From QAND01 sp003150225 (GTDB taxonomy: Bacteria > Bacillota > Clostridia > Christensenellales > QAND01), in contig NZ_CP076563.1 in the NCBI RefSeq assembly GCF_044357945.1, positions 682,001 to 746,000 on the forward strand: a stretch of DNA of 64,000 nucleotides, read 5' to 3'. The position numbers were made by a program, and so were the translations under genes. This document shows positions 24,144 to 36,210 of the stretch, one piece after another (within the stretch, counting starts at the first letter, position 1; each line of letters opens with the position of its first letter). The notes under the pieces are model-generated. The model made no database searches. It saw only the letters and a list, made by a program, of their open reading frames with translations, and was not told where the DNA came from.

Positions 24144-25610
24144 ATGGCACAGATCCGCATATCCCATCTTACCTTTGCCTACCCAGGCAGCTATGATGAT
24201 ATTTTTACCGACGTCTCCTTTTCCCTTGACACCGATTGGAAACTGGGATTCATCGGCCGTAACGGCCGGGGCAAGACCACCTTCTTGCAGCTTCTCATGG
24301 GACGGTATCCCTTTAAGGGCTCCATCACCTCACCGGTGGATTTCGCCTACTTTCCCTTTTTGGTAGAGCGTCCCGAGAAGTGGACCCTCAGCATAGCCCA
24401 GGATCTCCTGCCTTGGATGGAAACCTGGGCTCTGTGCCGGGAACTCTCCCTTCTGGAGGTGGAGGAAGAGGTCCTCTACCGGCCCTTTTCCACCCTGAGC
24501 CAAGGGGAGCAGACCAAGGTGCTCCTGGCCCTTATGTTCTTGATGGAGGGCCGCTTTCTCCTGGTTGACGAACCCACCAACCATCTGGATCTCCACGGCC
24601 GGGAGGTTGTCAGTCGTTATCTATCCCGGAAGCATGGCTTTATCCTGGTATCCCATGACCGGTCCTTTCTGGATAGCTGTGTGGACCATGTTCTCTCCCT
24701 CAACCGCACTGGGCTGGAGGTACAGCAGGGAAACTTTTCCTCCTGGTGGAAAAACAAGGAATACCGGGACCAATTTGAACAGGGCGAACAGGATCGGCTG
24801 CGGAAGGATATTGGCCGCCTGACCCGCGCCGCCGGCCGCACCGCTGGATGGTCCCATCGGATAGAGGCCAGCCGTACAGGCCAAGGCCCGGTAGACCGAG
24901 GGTATATCGGCCATAAATCCGCCAAGATGATGAAACGAGCCAAGGCCATCGAACAACGACGGGAACGGGCAATAGCAGCAACCACCGACCTGCTTCAGGA
25001 TCTAGAGTCCGCCGAAGCCCTCAAGCTCTTTCCTCTCCGCTATCACAGCGCACGACTGGCGGAGTGCCAAGACGTCACAATCATGTATGGAGAACGAGGG
25101 ATAACCAATCCCCTGTGCGTTACCATCGCCCAAGGGGAACGGCTGGCCGTCACCGGACCCAACGGCGCGGGAAAGTCCAGTCTATTGCGCCTGCTTGCTG
25201 GGGAGGAAGTCCCTCATCGGGGAAGCCTTCGTCTGGGGAGCGGCCTAACGGTCTCCTATGTTCCCCAGGATCCCTCCTTTCTGCATGGAAACCTTCTGGA
25301 ATATGCCCGGGAATGCGGGATAGATCAGAGCCTGTTTCTAACCATCCTACGAAAGCTGGATTTCAGCCGGAGCCAGTTTGAAAAGAATATGGAGAATTTT
25401 AGTGCAGGGCAAAAAAAGAAGGTGCTCATTGCCCGGAGCCTATGCGAAAAGGCCCACCTCTATCTTTGGGATGAGCCTTTGAATTACTTGGACGTATGGT
25501 CCCGCATGCAGGTGGAGGAGCTGCTTTTAGACAGCCAGCCCACCATGGTGTTTGTGGAGCATGATGCAGCCTTCTGCCAAAAGGTCGCCACTAAACGATT
25601 AGCGCTCTAG
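24144..25610 (+). CDS. ABC-F ribosome-protection ATPase, Lsa-like
   Basis: 488 residues with two ABC domains and no membrane segments. Walker A motifs are GRNGRGKTTF (about 36) and GPNGAGKSSL; signatures are LSQGEQTKVLLA and FSAGQKKKVLIA; Walker B motifs are LLVDEPTNHLD and LYLWDEPLNYLDV. It begins IRISHLTFAYPGSYDDIF and has DTDWKLGFIGRNGRGKTT, closely like Lsa(A), an ABC-F giving lincosamide/streptogramin/pleuromutilin tolerance. Resistance specificity cannot be read directly. AGGAGG precedes the ATG. The attenuator leader supports antibiotic-responsive control. Confidence 0.9.
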   Translation: MAQIRISHLTFAYPGSYDDIFTDVSFSLDTDWKLGFIGRNGRGKTTFLQLLMGRYPFKGSITSPVDFAYFPFLVERPEKWTLSIAQDLLPWMETWALCRELSLLEVEEEVLYRPFSTLSQGEQTKVLLALMFLMEGRFLLVDEPTNHLDLHGREVVSRYLSRKHGFILVSHDRSFLDSCVDHVLSLNRTGLEVQQGNFSSWWKNKEYRDQFEQGEQDRLRKDIGRLTRAAGRTAGWSHRIEASRTGQGPVDRGYIGHKSAKMMKRAKAIEQRRERAIAATTDLLQDLESAEALKLFPLRYHSARLAECQDVTIMYGERGITNPLCVTIAQGERLAVTGPNGAGKSSLLRLLAGEEVPHRGSLRLGSGLTVSYVPQDPSFLHGNLLEYARECGIDQSLFLTILRKLDFSRSQFEKNMENFSAGQKKKVLIARSLCEKAHLYLWDEPLNYLDVWSRMQVEELLLDSQPTMVFVEHDAAFCQKVATKRLAL

Positions 25611-25697
25611 GCGCCGCTTCCGTTTCCGGCGGCGGAATACCAAGCCGCGCATTGGCGCGCCTATGACAAAACCTTTTGAGAGCAAGGCCGATATGGT

Positions 25698-27533
25698 TTA
25701 CCCGTTGAGCAGTTCCATAAACTCCTCGCCGGAGATGGTCTCCTTCTCCAATAGATGCTTGGCCAGCAGATGGAGTTTTTCCTGATTGTCCTGAAGAATA
25801 CGGGCAGCCTTGGCATGGGCCGATTTAATGATGGATAACACCTCGTCGTCGATTTTGGCCGCCGTCTCAGAGGAGCAGGTCAGGCTGGTATCCCCCGAAA
25901 GATAGGGGTTATTTACCGTTTCCAGAGCCATCATATCGAAGGCATCGCTCATCCCCAGCCGGGTTACCATGGCCCGGGCGATGCGGGTGGCCTCGGCAAT
26001 GTCATTGCTGGCGCCGCTGGTAAAGGTGCCAAACACCAGTTCCTCCGCCGCCCGGCCCCCGGTCAGGGTAGCCACCTTGTTCACGGCCTCCTCCCGGGTC
26101 ATGAGAACCTTTTCGTCCTCCTCCACCTGCATGGTATATCCTAGGGCTCCCGAGGTCCGGGGTACGATGGTGATCTTATGAACCGGCGCGGAATCCGTCT
26201 GCTTGGCTGCTACCAGGGCATGGCCGATTTCATGATAGGCTACGATCTCCTTTTCGCGGCCGGAGATCACCGCGCCCTTGCGCTGGTATCCCGCAATGAC
26301 CACCTCTACGCTCTCTTCCAAGTCTTCCTGTGCCACGGCGTGCCGGCCGCAGCGCACAGCCCGGAGAGCAGCCTCGTTGATGATGTTGCTAAGCTCCGCC
26401 CCCGAAGCCCCGGCGGTGGCCCGGGCAATGGCTCGAAGATCCACAGCGCTCTCCATCCGCACCTTTTTGGCATGAACCTTCAAGATGGCCTCCCGTCCAG
26501 CCAAATCCGGAAGCTCCACCGGGATGCGACGGTCAAACCGCCCCGGCCGCAGCAGAGCCTTGTCCAGCACCTCCGGCCGGTTGGTAGACGCAAGAATTAC
26601 CACGCCCTTTTTCCCGTCGAAGCCATCCATCTCGGTAAGGAGCTGGTTTAGGGTCTGTTCCCGCTCATCGTTCCCCCCTGGCATCCCGGTATCCCGCCGT
26701 TTGCCAATGGTATCAATCTCATCGATAAAGATGATACAGGGCGCCTTTTCGTTGGCCTCTCGAAATAGATCCCGTACCTTGGCGGCGCCCATTCCCACAA
26801 ACATCTCCACAAACTCCGAACCGGAAATAGAGAAAAAGGGGACTTGGGCCTCCCCCGCCACCGCCTGGGCCAAAAGGGTCTTACCGGTGCCGGGAGGGCC
26901 CACCAAAAGAGCGCCTTTGGGCATACTAGCGCCGATCTCCTGGTACTTCTGGGGATTATGGAGGAAATCCACAATCTCCTGAAGGGCTTCTTTGGCTTCA
27001 TCCTCCCCCGCCACATCGGCAAACGTCTTTCCGGCGGTATCCTTTACATATATTTTTGCGTTGCTCTTCCCCAGGTTCAGGGCATTGGGCATATTGCCTC
27101 CGCCCATCCGCTTCATCATGGAACGCATCATCAGCTGACCCAGGAAAGCGAAAAGAGCAATGGGAAGCACCCAGGACAAAAGGAAGCTCACCAGCGGGGA
27201 GTTCTCCTTGGGAATCACTCTGCCAAATTCGATCTCGGCCTGATTCAGACGCTCCACCAACCCTGGATCGTCCATGATGCCCGTCACATAGGCTACATCG
27301 TTGCCGGTATCCCGGGTGAGGTAGGCAATCTGGTTTTCCTGAATCTCCACCTGGGTCACCTGGCCGGCTTCCACCTGATCCAAGAAGGTGTTGTAGCCTA
27401 CCTCTTCCACCTTCTGCCCTCCCAGGAAGGGAAACACCAGGGCGTTGAGCAATAGCACCAGGATCAGTACAATACAGTAATAATATAAAAGGGATTTCTT
27501 GGGATTTTTAGGATTCTGTTGTTCGATGGGCAT
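25698..27533 (-). CDS. ftsH: ATP-dependent zinc metalloprotease FtsH
   Basis: 611 residues. Two membrane segments (about 18-38 and 105-125) flank an extracytoplasmic domain; then an AAA+ domain with Walker [13 protein letters not shown], Walker [12 protein letters not shown], and SRH arginines; then the zinc protease with HEIGHALVA (HExxH) and the downstream Asp ligand region TSGASNDI. It degrades misfolded and regulatory membrane proteins. The start at 27533 follows GGGGG; a start 21 bases upstream has only a weak site. Length is typical. Confidence 0.96.
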   Translation of the reverse strand: MPIEQQNPKNPKKSLLYYYCIVLILVLLLNALVFPFLGGQKVEEVGYNTFLDQVEAGQVTQVEIQENQIAYLTRDTGNDVAYVTGIMDDPGLVERLNQAEIEFGRVIPKENSPLVSFLLSWVLPIALFAFLGQLMMRSMMKRMGGGNMPNALNLGKSNAKIYVKDTAGKTFADVAGEDEAKEALQEIVDFLHNPQKYQEIGASMPKGALLVGPPGTGKTLLAQAVAGEAQVPFFSISGSEFVEMFVGMGAAKVRDLFREANEKAPCIIFIDEIDTIGKRRDTGMPGGNDEREQTLNQLLTEMDGFDGKKGVVILASTNRPEVLDKALLRPGRFDRRIPVELPDLAGREAILKVHAKKVRMESAVDLRAIARATAGASGAELSNIINEAALRAVRCGRHAVAQEDLEESVEVVIAGYQRKGAVISGREKEIVAYHEIGHALVAAKQTDSAPVHKITIVPRTSGALGYTMQVEEDEKVLMTREEAVNKVATLTGGRAAEELVFGTFTSGASNDIAEATRIARAMVTRLGMSDAFDMMALETVNNPYLSGDTSLTCSSETAAKIDDEVLSIIKSAHAKAARILQDNQEKLHLLAKHLLEKETISGEEFMELLNG

Positions 27534-27651
27534 GGAACCCCCTTCTTTCTTCATTGGTTTCCAGTGTATCTTTATTTTATCTGTCGTCTATGAACCAATC
27601 CCGAAAATATTATAAAGAATCATAAATTTTTGAATCTATAAAATTCATATG

Positions 27652-27679
27652 AAAAAGGACGGCGCATAGCCGTCCTTTT
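27652..27679 (-). terminator. intrinsic terminator of pepC
   Basis: AAAAGGACGGC / GCCGTCCTTTT stem with T-run on the - strand, between pepC and the ftsH promoter region. Confidence 0.9.
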
Positions 27680-27695
27680 CTGCCGTTTAAACGGA

Positions 27696-29039
27696 TTACC
27701 GCATCCAAGCCAGGGCGCCCATGGGATCCCAGGGCGGCAGAGGGATGGGCTCGCTTTCATAGGCGAAAAGCTCTTCCTGGCTCAGATACTTCTTGTGTAC
27801 CACCACCTGATAGGTGAACTGAGAAAACCAATCATCCGACATGATATAGACCCCCTTCTCCCCGGACTTGGCGCCCCAGCTGTTCTCCACCCGCCAACGG
27901 TCCGGCACGCCGTCTTCGGTTAAGTTCACCCCGGTAAATACCATGGCGTGGGTCATCAGGCTCTCACCATAATCTAAACGCTGGGCCTTGGTCATGGGGA
28001 ACCGAGTGGAAAACAGGTTTTCAAGAGCGAAGCCGTCAAGGTCCATAGCCCCTGTGGTGCGGTTTAGCCACTGGCCCACATCGCATCCAAACCAAACCGC
28101 ATGGCCGTCCTGCATCTGGGCAATGGCCAAGCGCTTTAAACCCTCCACCGGAAGGTTCAGATACCGGACAGGCGCGCCATCCACAGCACTGCCCAGGTAG
28201 GTGACGGTGTAACTTCTGCCGTAGGGCTTATCGGCTGTAGGCGCATTGATAACGCTGACATAGTCCGACAGCTCCCAGCCCACATACTCCCGGTAGAAAT
28301 CCTGGGGCGTGATGGGCCCAATGCGCAGGAACTTGTTATCCTTGTCCCGGGTCTCATAGACAAAGGTCTCCGGAGGCTTGCCCAAAGCCACGCACAGCAT
28401 ATGGTAGATGGTATACAGCATTTCCTCCTTCATTCCCCGGAGCTCCCCCAGCGGCGCGCCGGCGCCATGTGCTTCCCGGAGGGTGCAGGCAAATCCCCGG
28501 AGTTTTAAGGTCAGGTAACGGTTCAGTTCCGCCGTAGCTGAGGAGGAAAAGGACTCGGGCATAGCATCCTTTGGCACCACGCCGTACTTCCTTACCAATC
28601 CGGCAAACATATCCCACTGTCCACCATCCTGAACGGGGGCGGACAGCAAGTGGGATACCAGCCGGCCGGACAGGGGTTCATCAAGGGTGGAAAGAATGCT
28701 CTCTAAAAAATAATTGGCCTTCTCCAGCTTGTCATAGAACAGCGGATAGCTCTGGGATAGCTCCATGGTCTTGAGGTTCAGCTTCTGCATCACTTCCAGC
28801 CGCATGGTATTAAGGGCGGCAAACATCCAACAGCGGCCTGACCGTTTCTGGTCCGTCACCTCTCCCGCCTCCAGCTGAAGGGAAAAATCGTACCGCATGC
28901 GCCGGGCTCCAGCGTAGTCCGTAGCGGCAGCGCTGATCCCATTCTTAACGGCGGCGTTCATGGCAACCTGGGCAACCTGGTTTTCATCAAACCGGGCGGA
29001 AAATCCTGTTAATAGCTCAGATGTGATCGCAACTTCCAT
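27696..29039 (-). CDS. pepC: aminopeptidase C (bleomycin hydrolase family, C1B)
   Basis: 447 residues. The cysteine-protease triad is visible: Cys in DQKRSGRCWMFAALN (about residue 70), His in SLMTHAMVFTG, and Asn in WRVENSWG. PepC forms a hexameric cytosolic barrel that trims peptides. The start chosen (29039, MEVAITSELL) has a GGGGG site nine bases upstream and matches the family start; two earlier Mets are less likely. It is followed by its own terminator at 27652-27679. The AGCS gene diverges upstream. Confidence 0.94.
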   Translation of the reverse strand: MEVAITSELLTGFSARFDENQVAQVAMNAAVKNGISAAATDYAGARRMRYDFSLQLEAGEVTDQKRSGRCWMFAALNTMRLEVMQKLNLKTMELSQSYPLFYDKLEKANYFLESILSTLDEPLSGRLVSHLLSAPVQDGGQWDMFAGLVRKYGVVPKDAMPESFSSSATAELNRYLTLKLRGFACTLREAHGAGAPLGELRGMKEEMLYTIYHMLCVALGKPPETFVYETRDKDNKFLRIGPITPQDFYREYVGWELSDYVSVINAPTADKPYGRSYTVTYLGSAVDGAPVRYLNLPVEGLKRLAIAQMQDGHAVWFGCDVGQWLNRTTGAMDLDGFALENLFSTRFPMTKAQRLDYGESLMTHAMVFTGVNLTEDGVPDRWRVENSWGAKSGEKGVYIMSDDWFSQFTYQVVVHKKYLSQEELFAYESEPIPLPPWDPMGALAWMR

Positions 29040-29166
29040 ACCGTTCATCCCCCTAGTCATTTCGATATTCCAATTATACCACCAGGCACTCGTCCCCTAC
29101 AATCCCGGCCCGCTGCATGTTTTATCCGGGAAAGGCATATGTACTCATAGAACAAGGAGGGCCCAC

Positions 29167-30574
<1,408 letters not shown>

Positions 30575-30591
<17 letters not shown>

Positions 30592-30616
30592 GGAATTCCT
30601 CACCGCTTTTTAATAA
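30575..30616. terminator. 42-bp perfect palindrome, bidirectional terminator
   Basis: 21-base arms centred at 30595/30596, containing AAAAAGCGGTGAGG. It includes the symporter stop codon and ends just before the stop of the convergent Wzy-like gene. It separates GC-rich core DNA from the AT-rich polysaccharide cluster. Confidence 0.85.
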
Positions 30617-30621
30617 TTAAT

Positions 30622-32088
30622 TTAGTTATTGTCGATGTTTTTTACAGTCAAAGCAGTCACCGGCTTCTTCCTCGTCGCCTCAAGGTAGCATAATGCTAAC
30701 ATTAGAGAAAAATAAATGGAGGCATTGGGCCGCCGCAATAGATAACCTGTAAAAATGGAAGCTCCAATTTGCAATGCCACTGTTAAAATAATTGCAAAAT
30801 TGTATAAGGACATCGCATTTCTAAAATCCGTCAAAACTTTCTTCAACACTTTGGAAAAAATAAAAAGTAAAAGTATAAGGTACAGTCCTGCCCCGATATA
30901 ACCAAAGTAATAGAGAATACTCTCCGCGTCATTCTCTAAGTCAAAATTATCATTCGGCGTACGCATCCTTGTTTCTTCAAAGCCAACTAGCTTCGTAAGG
31001 AAATCGCTTTCTTCCCATTGCAATTGTCCAAAAATTCTTTTTTTTAACCGCATATCAAGCAATTGGGATGCCGATGGATCTCCTCCATAAGCTGCCAAAA
31101 CACGCTCAAATCCAAATCTAGCAATCAAGTCTTGATTGAATTGATTTTTATAGTCTTCATTGGACGATAATTCAGTTGGACCATTTGAAGAAGGTGTTTC
31201 AATGTTACTTAGTTGTTGCTCCACCTGATTCTGACCGTGAATCTCAGTATTGCGTCTTTGTTTATATGGAGTATATGGTAAAATAATATATGTGACAATC
31301 AGCATACTACAAAGAACAACTATTATAGATCCACAGAATTTTTCTCCTTTTCTTATATTTAGAAAATACTTAAATAACAAAAATAAAATAAATCCTAAAA
31401 ACAGAATGATCAATGTATAAAAAGTAGTTTTCGTCCCATTACTTAGCAACAAAAAGGTAAGAATAGCAACACCAGTAATCAATAACCATTTATTATTTGA
31501 CTTAATAAAGGTATAAAGAGCAAATGGAGCTAGGCTAATTATAACAATGCTCTGGGAATTTGCCTCTGCAAACCATCCAGTCAAACCCAAGTCATAATCT
31601 ACGTAAGTATATCGACCCGTTCCTGTAATCCATGCAAGTATCACCACCAAAAATATCAATAATAGATTTACAAGAAATCCATATTGGATTTCTTTTGATA
31701 TTAATTCATAATCTTTTTCTTTTCTGTGATTAAAATAAAAAATAAAGCTTATTGCAAGTATTGGCATATACCACGTACGAATAAAATAACCCATATCCTC
31801 AAAAAAAGAAATATAGCCAACGCGAAACGAATTTGCGCAATGCAAGAGGCCTAACAAAGCAATCGGAAGCAATGAGAAAAGAAAACCTTTTTTATAGGAT
31901 GTCTTTATGAAAACAAAAATTGGAACTACAATTACAAAAGCTAGGCGCAAATATCCTGCCATAGTCCCTATCGGATTATTATATTGAATATATGCAATTA
32001 TATCCAAAATAGGCTGCATGACAATGCATAAGAATAGCGGACTTTTAATAACTTGTTTTATTGTAATTCGATTTACTGTCACGTTCAT
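30622..32088 (-). CDS. O-antigen ligase/polymerase-type membrane protein (Wzy-like)
   Basis: 488 residues with about ten to twelve membrane segments and one large extracytoplasmic loop rich in Asn and Gln (about 285-380), the layout of Wzy polymerases and O-antigen ligases. Sequence similarity to named proteins is low, as usual for the family. GGGAG precedes the ATG at 32088. It is strongly AT-rich and last in the four-gene cluster reading from 35208, so it probably polymerises the product of its two GT2 partners. Confidence 0.75.
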   Translation of the reverse strand: MNVTVNRITIKQVIKSPLFLCIVMQPILDIIAYIQYNNPIGTMAGYLRLAFVIVVPIFVFIKTSYKKGFLFSLLPIALLGLLHCANSFRVGYISFFEDMGYFIRTWYMPILAISFIFYFNHRKEKDYELISKEIQYGFLVNLLLIFLVVILAWITGTGRYTYVDYDLGLTGWFAEANSQSIVIISLAPFALYTFIKSNNKWLLITGVAILTFLLLSNGTKTTFYTLIILFLGFILFLLFKYFLNIRKGEKFCGSIIVVLCSMLIVTYIILPYTPYKQRRNTEIHGQNQVEQQLSNIETPSSNGPTELSSNEDYKNQFNQDLIARFGFERVLAAYGGDPSASQLLDMRLKKRIFGQLQWEESDFLTKLVGFEETRMRTPNDNFDLENDAESILYYFGYIGAGLYLILLLFIFSKVLKKVLTDFRNAMSLYNFAIILTVALQIGASIFTGYLLRRPNASIYFSLMLALCYLEATRKKPVTALTVKNIDNN

Positions 32089-32195
32089 TCTCCCTACCCA
32101 CAATCATTGCTATAGACTAAAAAATCTTATTCTTGAATATACAGGTAAGATGCAAATTATCCATCATATTTTCGGACATAAAACACCATTACAAT

Positions 32196-33149
32196 TCAAT
32201 GTTTTATTTTTGCGCTTAATAACAAAAGAATTCGTGAAAGGGAATGTAAGCCCATAGCATTCATCTTTGCAACGATTCTTCGGTTCCTTGGCATATTAAG
32301 AAAAGCTTCATCCCTCTGAAATTTTGGGTACTTATTTTTCACATAATGGCGCAATTCAGCTATAACCCTATTTTTCTCAGGATGCTTTTGTCTTGCCACC
32401 CGATTAATCGTAGTAATCAAGACATGCTCAAGTACGATGTACTCAATATCCTTCTCGTATTTATCATACAAGAAATTCCTCCTCGCAAAATCAAGAATAT
32501 CATCAACCGCTACAATGATATCAAGATTTTTTGGAGAATTATGATTATTCATTGTTGATACAGCGCGACTATGACAATGATAAAAAAACTCTGCACAATA
32601 TCCTATGCACTCTGTCTTCATCAGAAGTTTTGTCGTAAAATTAAAATCTTCATACCAAATACCGTCCATAAAAGTTTGATTTCCTATCAAATTTTTAGAA
32701 AAAAGCTTGTTACATGCAGAAGGAGTCTGCATAAACTTATTTTTTGCATGGTTTGTATCATAAGCTATCACTTTTCCATTGGAAAAATGATCATCCAAAT
32801 TACATACTACAATATCTAGCATTTCTTTTTGTGCAAATGCTAACATAACTTCATACATGCTGGAGTCAACCCAATCATCGCTGTCAACAAATCCAATATA
32901 TTCTCCTTTAGCATATTGCAGCGCATAATTTCGTGCACTAGCTTGTCCAGCATTATCTTTAAAGTATGCTTTTAAGCGCCCTGGATAACGTTCGGAAAAT
33001 TCTCGAACAATTTCTGTACTTCCGTCAGTTGAACCATCATCAACCACTAATATTTCTAAATCCTCTAAAGTTTGCGCAACTAAAGAATCAAGACACTGTT
33101 TTAAATAGTCCTTAGTATTATAAACAGGTACGATAATACTTACTTTCAT
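32196..33149 (-). CDS. GT2-family glycosyltransferase (polysaccharide)
   Basis: 317 residues. The GT-A nucleotide-sugar fold is visible: VSIIVPVYNTKDYL at the start, VVDDGSTDGS (about 36), NAGQASARNYAL, and the metal-binding FVDSDDW (about 94). The C-terminal 100 residues are basic and helical. AAGGAAG precedes the ATG. Sugar specificity is unknown. It lies in the AT-rich cluster between Wzy and a second GT2. Confidence 0.9.
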   Translation of the reverse strand: MKVSIIVPVYNTKDYLKQCLDSLVAQTLEDLEILVVDDGSTDGSTEIVREFSERYPGRLKAYFKDNAGQASARNYALQYAKGEYIGFVDSDDWVDSSMYEVMLAFAQKEMLDIVVCNLDDHFSNGKVIAYDTNHAKNKFMQTPSACNKLFSKNLIGNQTFMDGIWYEDFNFTTKLLMKTECIGYCAEFFYHCHSRAVSTMNNHNSPKNLDIIVAVDDILDFARRNFLYDKYEKDIEYIVLEHVLITTINRVARQKHPEKNRVIAELRHYVKNKYPKFQRDEAFLNMPRNRRIVAKMNAMGLHSLSRILLLLSAKIKH

Positions 33150-33163
33150 AATAATTGTCTTCC

Positions 33164-34150
33164 TTATAAATTCTTGAGCTTAAAAATTAATCGAATAAGT
33201 TTATACATTTTATGACGTAGTAAAAAGAAAACCAATCGTTTATTTCTTCCCAACAAATTCAAATAAGGATTTCTATTATAATCAGGAAAGCTATTCCGCA
33301 TAAAGGCACAAATTTCTTGAAGAAGTTGATGTTTAGAATCCACAAGAATAATTCTAACAGAAGCAGCAATATAAAGATGGAAAATCGCTAAATACTCTAT
33401 TTCATGATAGTATTTTTCCCAAAGATTATTACTCTTGTAATAATCTTGAATATGACTAAAAGCTAGAGAGACACTTTGATTTTTTTCTGGATCTTGACTT
33501 CGCATAGCAGAAGAATTTCTTTGTATATAGTGATAAAGCGGCGCATCCCCCTCATATACAAAATAGCGGCAGTGAGGAAGATATGCCAAGAAAAAATCCA
33601 GATCCTCCGCAATAGATAGACTAGGACTAAACCGTATAGAAAATCTTTCAACAATTTCTCGAACAAACAACTTATTCCACATAGCGGGCTGAACCAGCAT
33701 TACTTCAGAATAATTATCAAAAAGAAGTGCTTTCTGGACAGGGAGCTTCTCATTCATAATTTTAAGCGGGGTCCCGTCTTCTGATTCCGCTATTGCGCTA
33801 CAAATTACACATCCGATCTCAGGATGCAAAGCACTACATTGGTATAAACGTGCTAACATATCAGGCTCGATATAGTCATCACTATCCAGAAAGGCTAGAT
33901 AGGTCCCCGAGGATTTCTTTATTGCATAATTTCGCGCATTGGAAACGCCATTATTAGAGGTGTGAAATACCTGAAAACGGGGGTCTATTTTCGCAAAAGA
34001 ATCACAGATTTTACCGCTTTCATCCGTGGATCCATCATCAACAATAATCACCTCAAAGTTCAAAAACGTTTGAGCAACTAATGAATTTAAACATCGCTCC
34101 AAATATTTTTCAACATTATAAACTGGGATAATTACACTAATTTCAGGCAT
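33164..34150 (-). CDS. GT2-family glycosyltransferase (polysaccharide)
   Basis: 328 residues with the same architecture as its neighbour: ISVIIPVYNVEKYLERCL, VDDGSTDESG, NNGVSNARNYA and LDSDDYIEPD. The shared opening, QTFLNFEVIIVDDGSTD, shows the two are related but diverged beyond a recent duplication. AGGAGAAG precedes the ATG. The gap to the sulfotransferase gene is 14 bases and to the next GT2 is 14 bases, so all are one operon. Confidence 0.9.
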   Translation of the reverse strand: MPEISVIIPVYNVEKYLERCLNSLVAQTFLNFEVIIVDDGSTDESGKICDSFAKIDPRFQVFHTSNNGVSNARNYAIKKSSGTYLAFLDSDDYIEPDMLARLYQCSALHPEIGCVICSAIAESEDGTPLKIMNEKLPVQKALLFDNYSEVMLVQPAMWNKLFVREIVERFSIRFSPSLSIAEDLDFFLAYLPHCRYFVYEGDAPLYHYIQRNSSAMRSQDPEKNQSVSLAFSHIQDYYKSNNLWEKYYHEIEYLAIFHLYIAASVRIILVDSKHQLLQEICAFMRNSFPDYNRNPYLNLLGRNKRLVFFLLRHKMYKLIRLIFKLKNL

Positions 34151-34164
34151 AGAAACTTCTCCTA

Positions 34165-35208
34165 CTAAAAAGTCTGACTTTCAACAGGAACTCGTGCATA
34201 AGGAAAAGGATAAAGGTAATCTGAAAGATTATCTGTAATTATTTTAGTCTCTTCCTTATACCTCTCATTTTGAAACAATTGTGTATTATTGATGGATCGT
34301 TCAGGCAAAAAGTATGTCTTCTTTAATGTGTGAAAACTAGAATCCAAATTTAGAAATTTCAAGATTTGGTTAACACTATTTTCATAATCATATACTAAAT
34401 CCTCAAAATGAATCCGCAAAACTTTGTTGGATTGCGTATATTTCTCACTTTCCCTTAGGCCTTTATAAAAACCGCAAAATTTTTTTACATCCGTTGGATA
34501 AGGCACAGGCATATTTTGTTTTGACCAAATATATTTATTGATAATAAAAACATCCCTTGGATCACGAGAAACCACTATAGCTCTTAGTTCATCTCCGAAA
34601 TAGTGATCAACACGATATAAATTATGAGGAAGCAAAAGCTGATCCAAAATAATTGATTGCTCCATGATGCCCATTAATTTCAATATTTGTTGTATATAAA
34701 CACGACTTATCTCATAAAACTCATCTGGTTGAATAAAAGATATCCACATGGGTGAATAAAGTAATGGTTTCTTTAAATTAACTTTGTGAAAAGTCAACAA
34801 CGATACAATACGCTTCCATGCAAGTTTAAAAAACATTTGTATATTTGTATTCTCTTGCATATACCAATAATACGTAGGAGTGTACTGCACTAATTTTTTT
34901 ATATAAGTTTTAGTACAATCCCAGAATTCCACTCCAACTCGCTGTTGATAATCTCCAACCCACCACCACTTTTTATCATATAGCTGACGCATTGTATTTA
35001 AAAAAGAGTGCAAAGCTTCATCACTTCGTAGCGCATTGTTCCCAATTAATAGTTTATCTTCTAAATCAAACACACCATTTGGGCAATGTAAGAAAACGTA
35101 CTCAAACGTGTCATTTCGCGCTTCGTATCCTCGAAACTCAGAGACCAAGTCAGTAATCACAGATGAACCTGATCCCATATATCCTATAGGAACTACCAAC
35201 TGATGCAT
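34165..35208 (-). CDS. sulfotransferase-like protein
   Basis: 347 residues. The N-terminal VVPIGYMGSGSSVITDL fits the 5'-phosphosulfate loop of PAPS-dependent sulfotransferases, and VVSRDPRDVFI (about 215) fits the 3'-phosphate-binding motif (Ser and Arg). Family members sulfate sugars or other surface molecules. It is the first gene of the AT-rich cluster; GAGGTG precedes the ATG. If active, it would add sulfate to the polysaccharide. PAPS synthesis genes are not in the window. Alternative roles are possible because the family is divergent. Confidence 0.72.
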   Translation of the reverse strand: MHQLVVPIGYMGSGSSVITDLVSEFRGYEARNDTFEYVFLHCPNGVFDLEDKLLIGNNALRSDEALHSFLNTMRQLYDKKWWWVGDYQQRVGVEFWDCTKTYIKKLVQYTPTYYWYMQENTNIQMFFKLAWKRIVSLLTFHKVNLKKPLLYSPMWISFIQPDEFYEISRVYIQQILKLMGIMEQSIILDQLLLPHNLYRVDHYFGDELRAIVVSRDPRDVFIINKYIWSKQNMPVPYPTDVKKFCGFYKGLRESEKYTQSNKVLRIHFEDLVYDYENSVNQILKFLNLDSSFHTLKKTYFLPERSINNTQLFQNERYKEETKIITDNLSDYLYPFPYARVPVESQTF

Positions 35209-35418
35209 AAGCTCACCTCAGAAATACTTTTATTAATTTCTTAGTATACCCACAATTGCACAAAAATACCGAAAAAATGGGTCAGATATATGTTTATATT
35301 CTACCCGATTCTATGTACATCAGCAACTATGAAAGCAAAGGGCTCAATTTAAGTGCATAAAATTAATTTATTATTTTAACACCATTCTATCCCAAAAACA
35401 ATCAAGTAACCCAATCGC

Positions 35419-36210
35419 CTATTCCATCTTGGTCAAGCAGGCATCCCGATCTACGGCATTCACATGGACGATTTTCACGTCCACGCGATAGACGCTGGAG
35501 AGCAATTGCTCCGTCAGCACCTGGCGGGCGAGGCCCGCTGTCATCCTGCCCTCTCGGTCCAAAACGCCCACGGTATCGTCCAGCATGATGGCATGATCAG
35601 GGTTGTGGGTGGTCATGACTACAGCATAGCCCCGTTGAGCTAAGGCACGGATCATCCTTATCGTCCGCAGCTGATTGCCAAAGTCTAGGGAGCTTGTGGG
35701 CTCATCCATGAGGATAATCTTGGGCTCCTGGGCAATGACACGGGCAATGGTCGCCTGCTGGCGCTCTCCCCCGCTGATATCGGTATAGGGACGATCCCTA
35801 AGATGCTCAATTCCCATGATTTCAAGGGCCTGATCCGCTTTTTCAAAATCCTCCTGTTTGGGGAGCTGCATGGTGCTGATATAGGGGGCGCGTCCCATCA
35901 CCACAAAATCCCGAACGGTATAGCCATAGGTGGGATCCTGGCTTTGGGGTACATATCCTATCCACTGGGCGACTTCCCTGCGGGAAAGGGTATGCATGGG
36001 CTGCCCGTTTAAGAGGATTTCTCCCTTTTGAAGGGGAAAGAGATTGGCCAGGCAGTTGAGCAGAGTGGATTTCCCCGCGCCATTGGGACCTAGAATGCAA
36101 AAGACTTGTCCCGCTCGCAGAGAAAAGCTGACGTCTTCAAAAATCACAGGGCCGTCATGATATCGAAAAGCTCCCTGTCTTATTTCCAGCTGTACATTTC
36201 CTTCCATCAT
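35419..36210 (-). CDS. FecE-type ABC transporter ATP-binding protein
   Basis: 263 residues. Walker A GPNGAGKSTLL, Q-loop VPQSQDPTYGY, signature ISGGERQQATIARV, Walker [13 protein letters not shown], and TTHNPDHA. This is the class that energises iron-siderophore, B12 or molybdate (MolC) importers. Its ATG overlaps the permease stop. The riboswitch-like leader upstream of this operon points to molybdate or tungstate. A second Met one codon later is an alternative start. Confidence 0.9.
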   Translation of the reverse strand: MMEGNVQLEIRQGAFRYHDGPVIFEDVSFSLRAGQVFCILGPNGAGKSTLLNCLANLFPLQKGEILLNGQPMHTLSRREVAQWIGYVPQSQDPTYGYTVRDFVVMGRAPYISTMQLPKQEDFEKADQALEIMGIEHLRDRPYTDISGGERQQATIARVIAQEPKIILMDEPTSSLDFGNQLRTIRMIRALAQRGYAVVMTTHNPDHAIMLDDTVGVLDREGRMTAGLARQVLTEQLLSSVYRVDVKIVHVNAVDRDACLTKME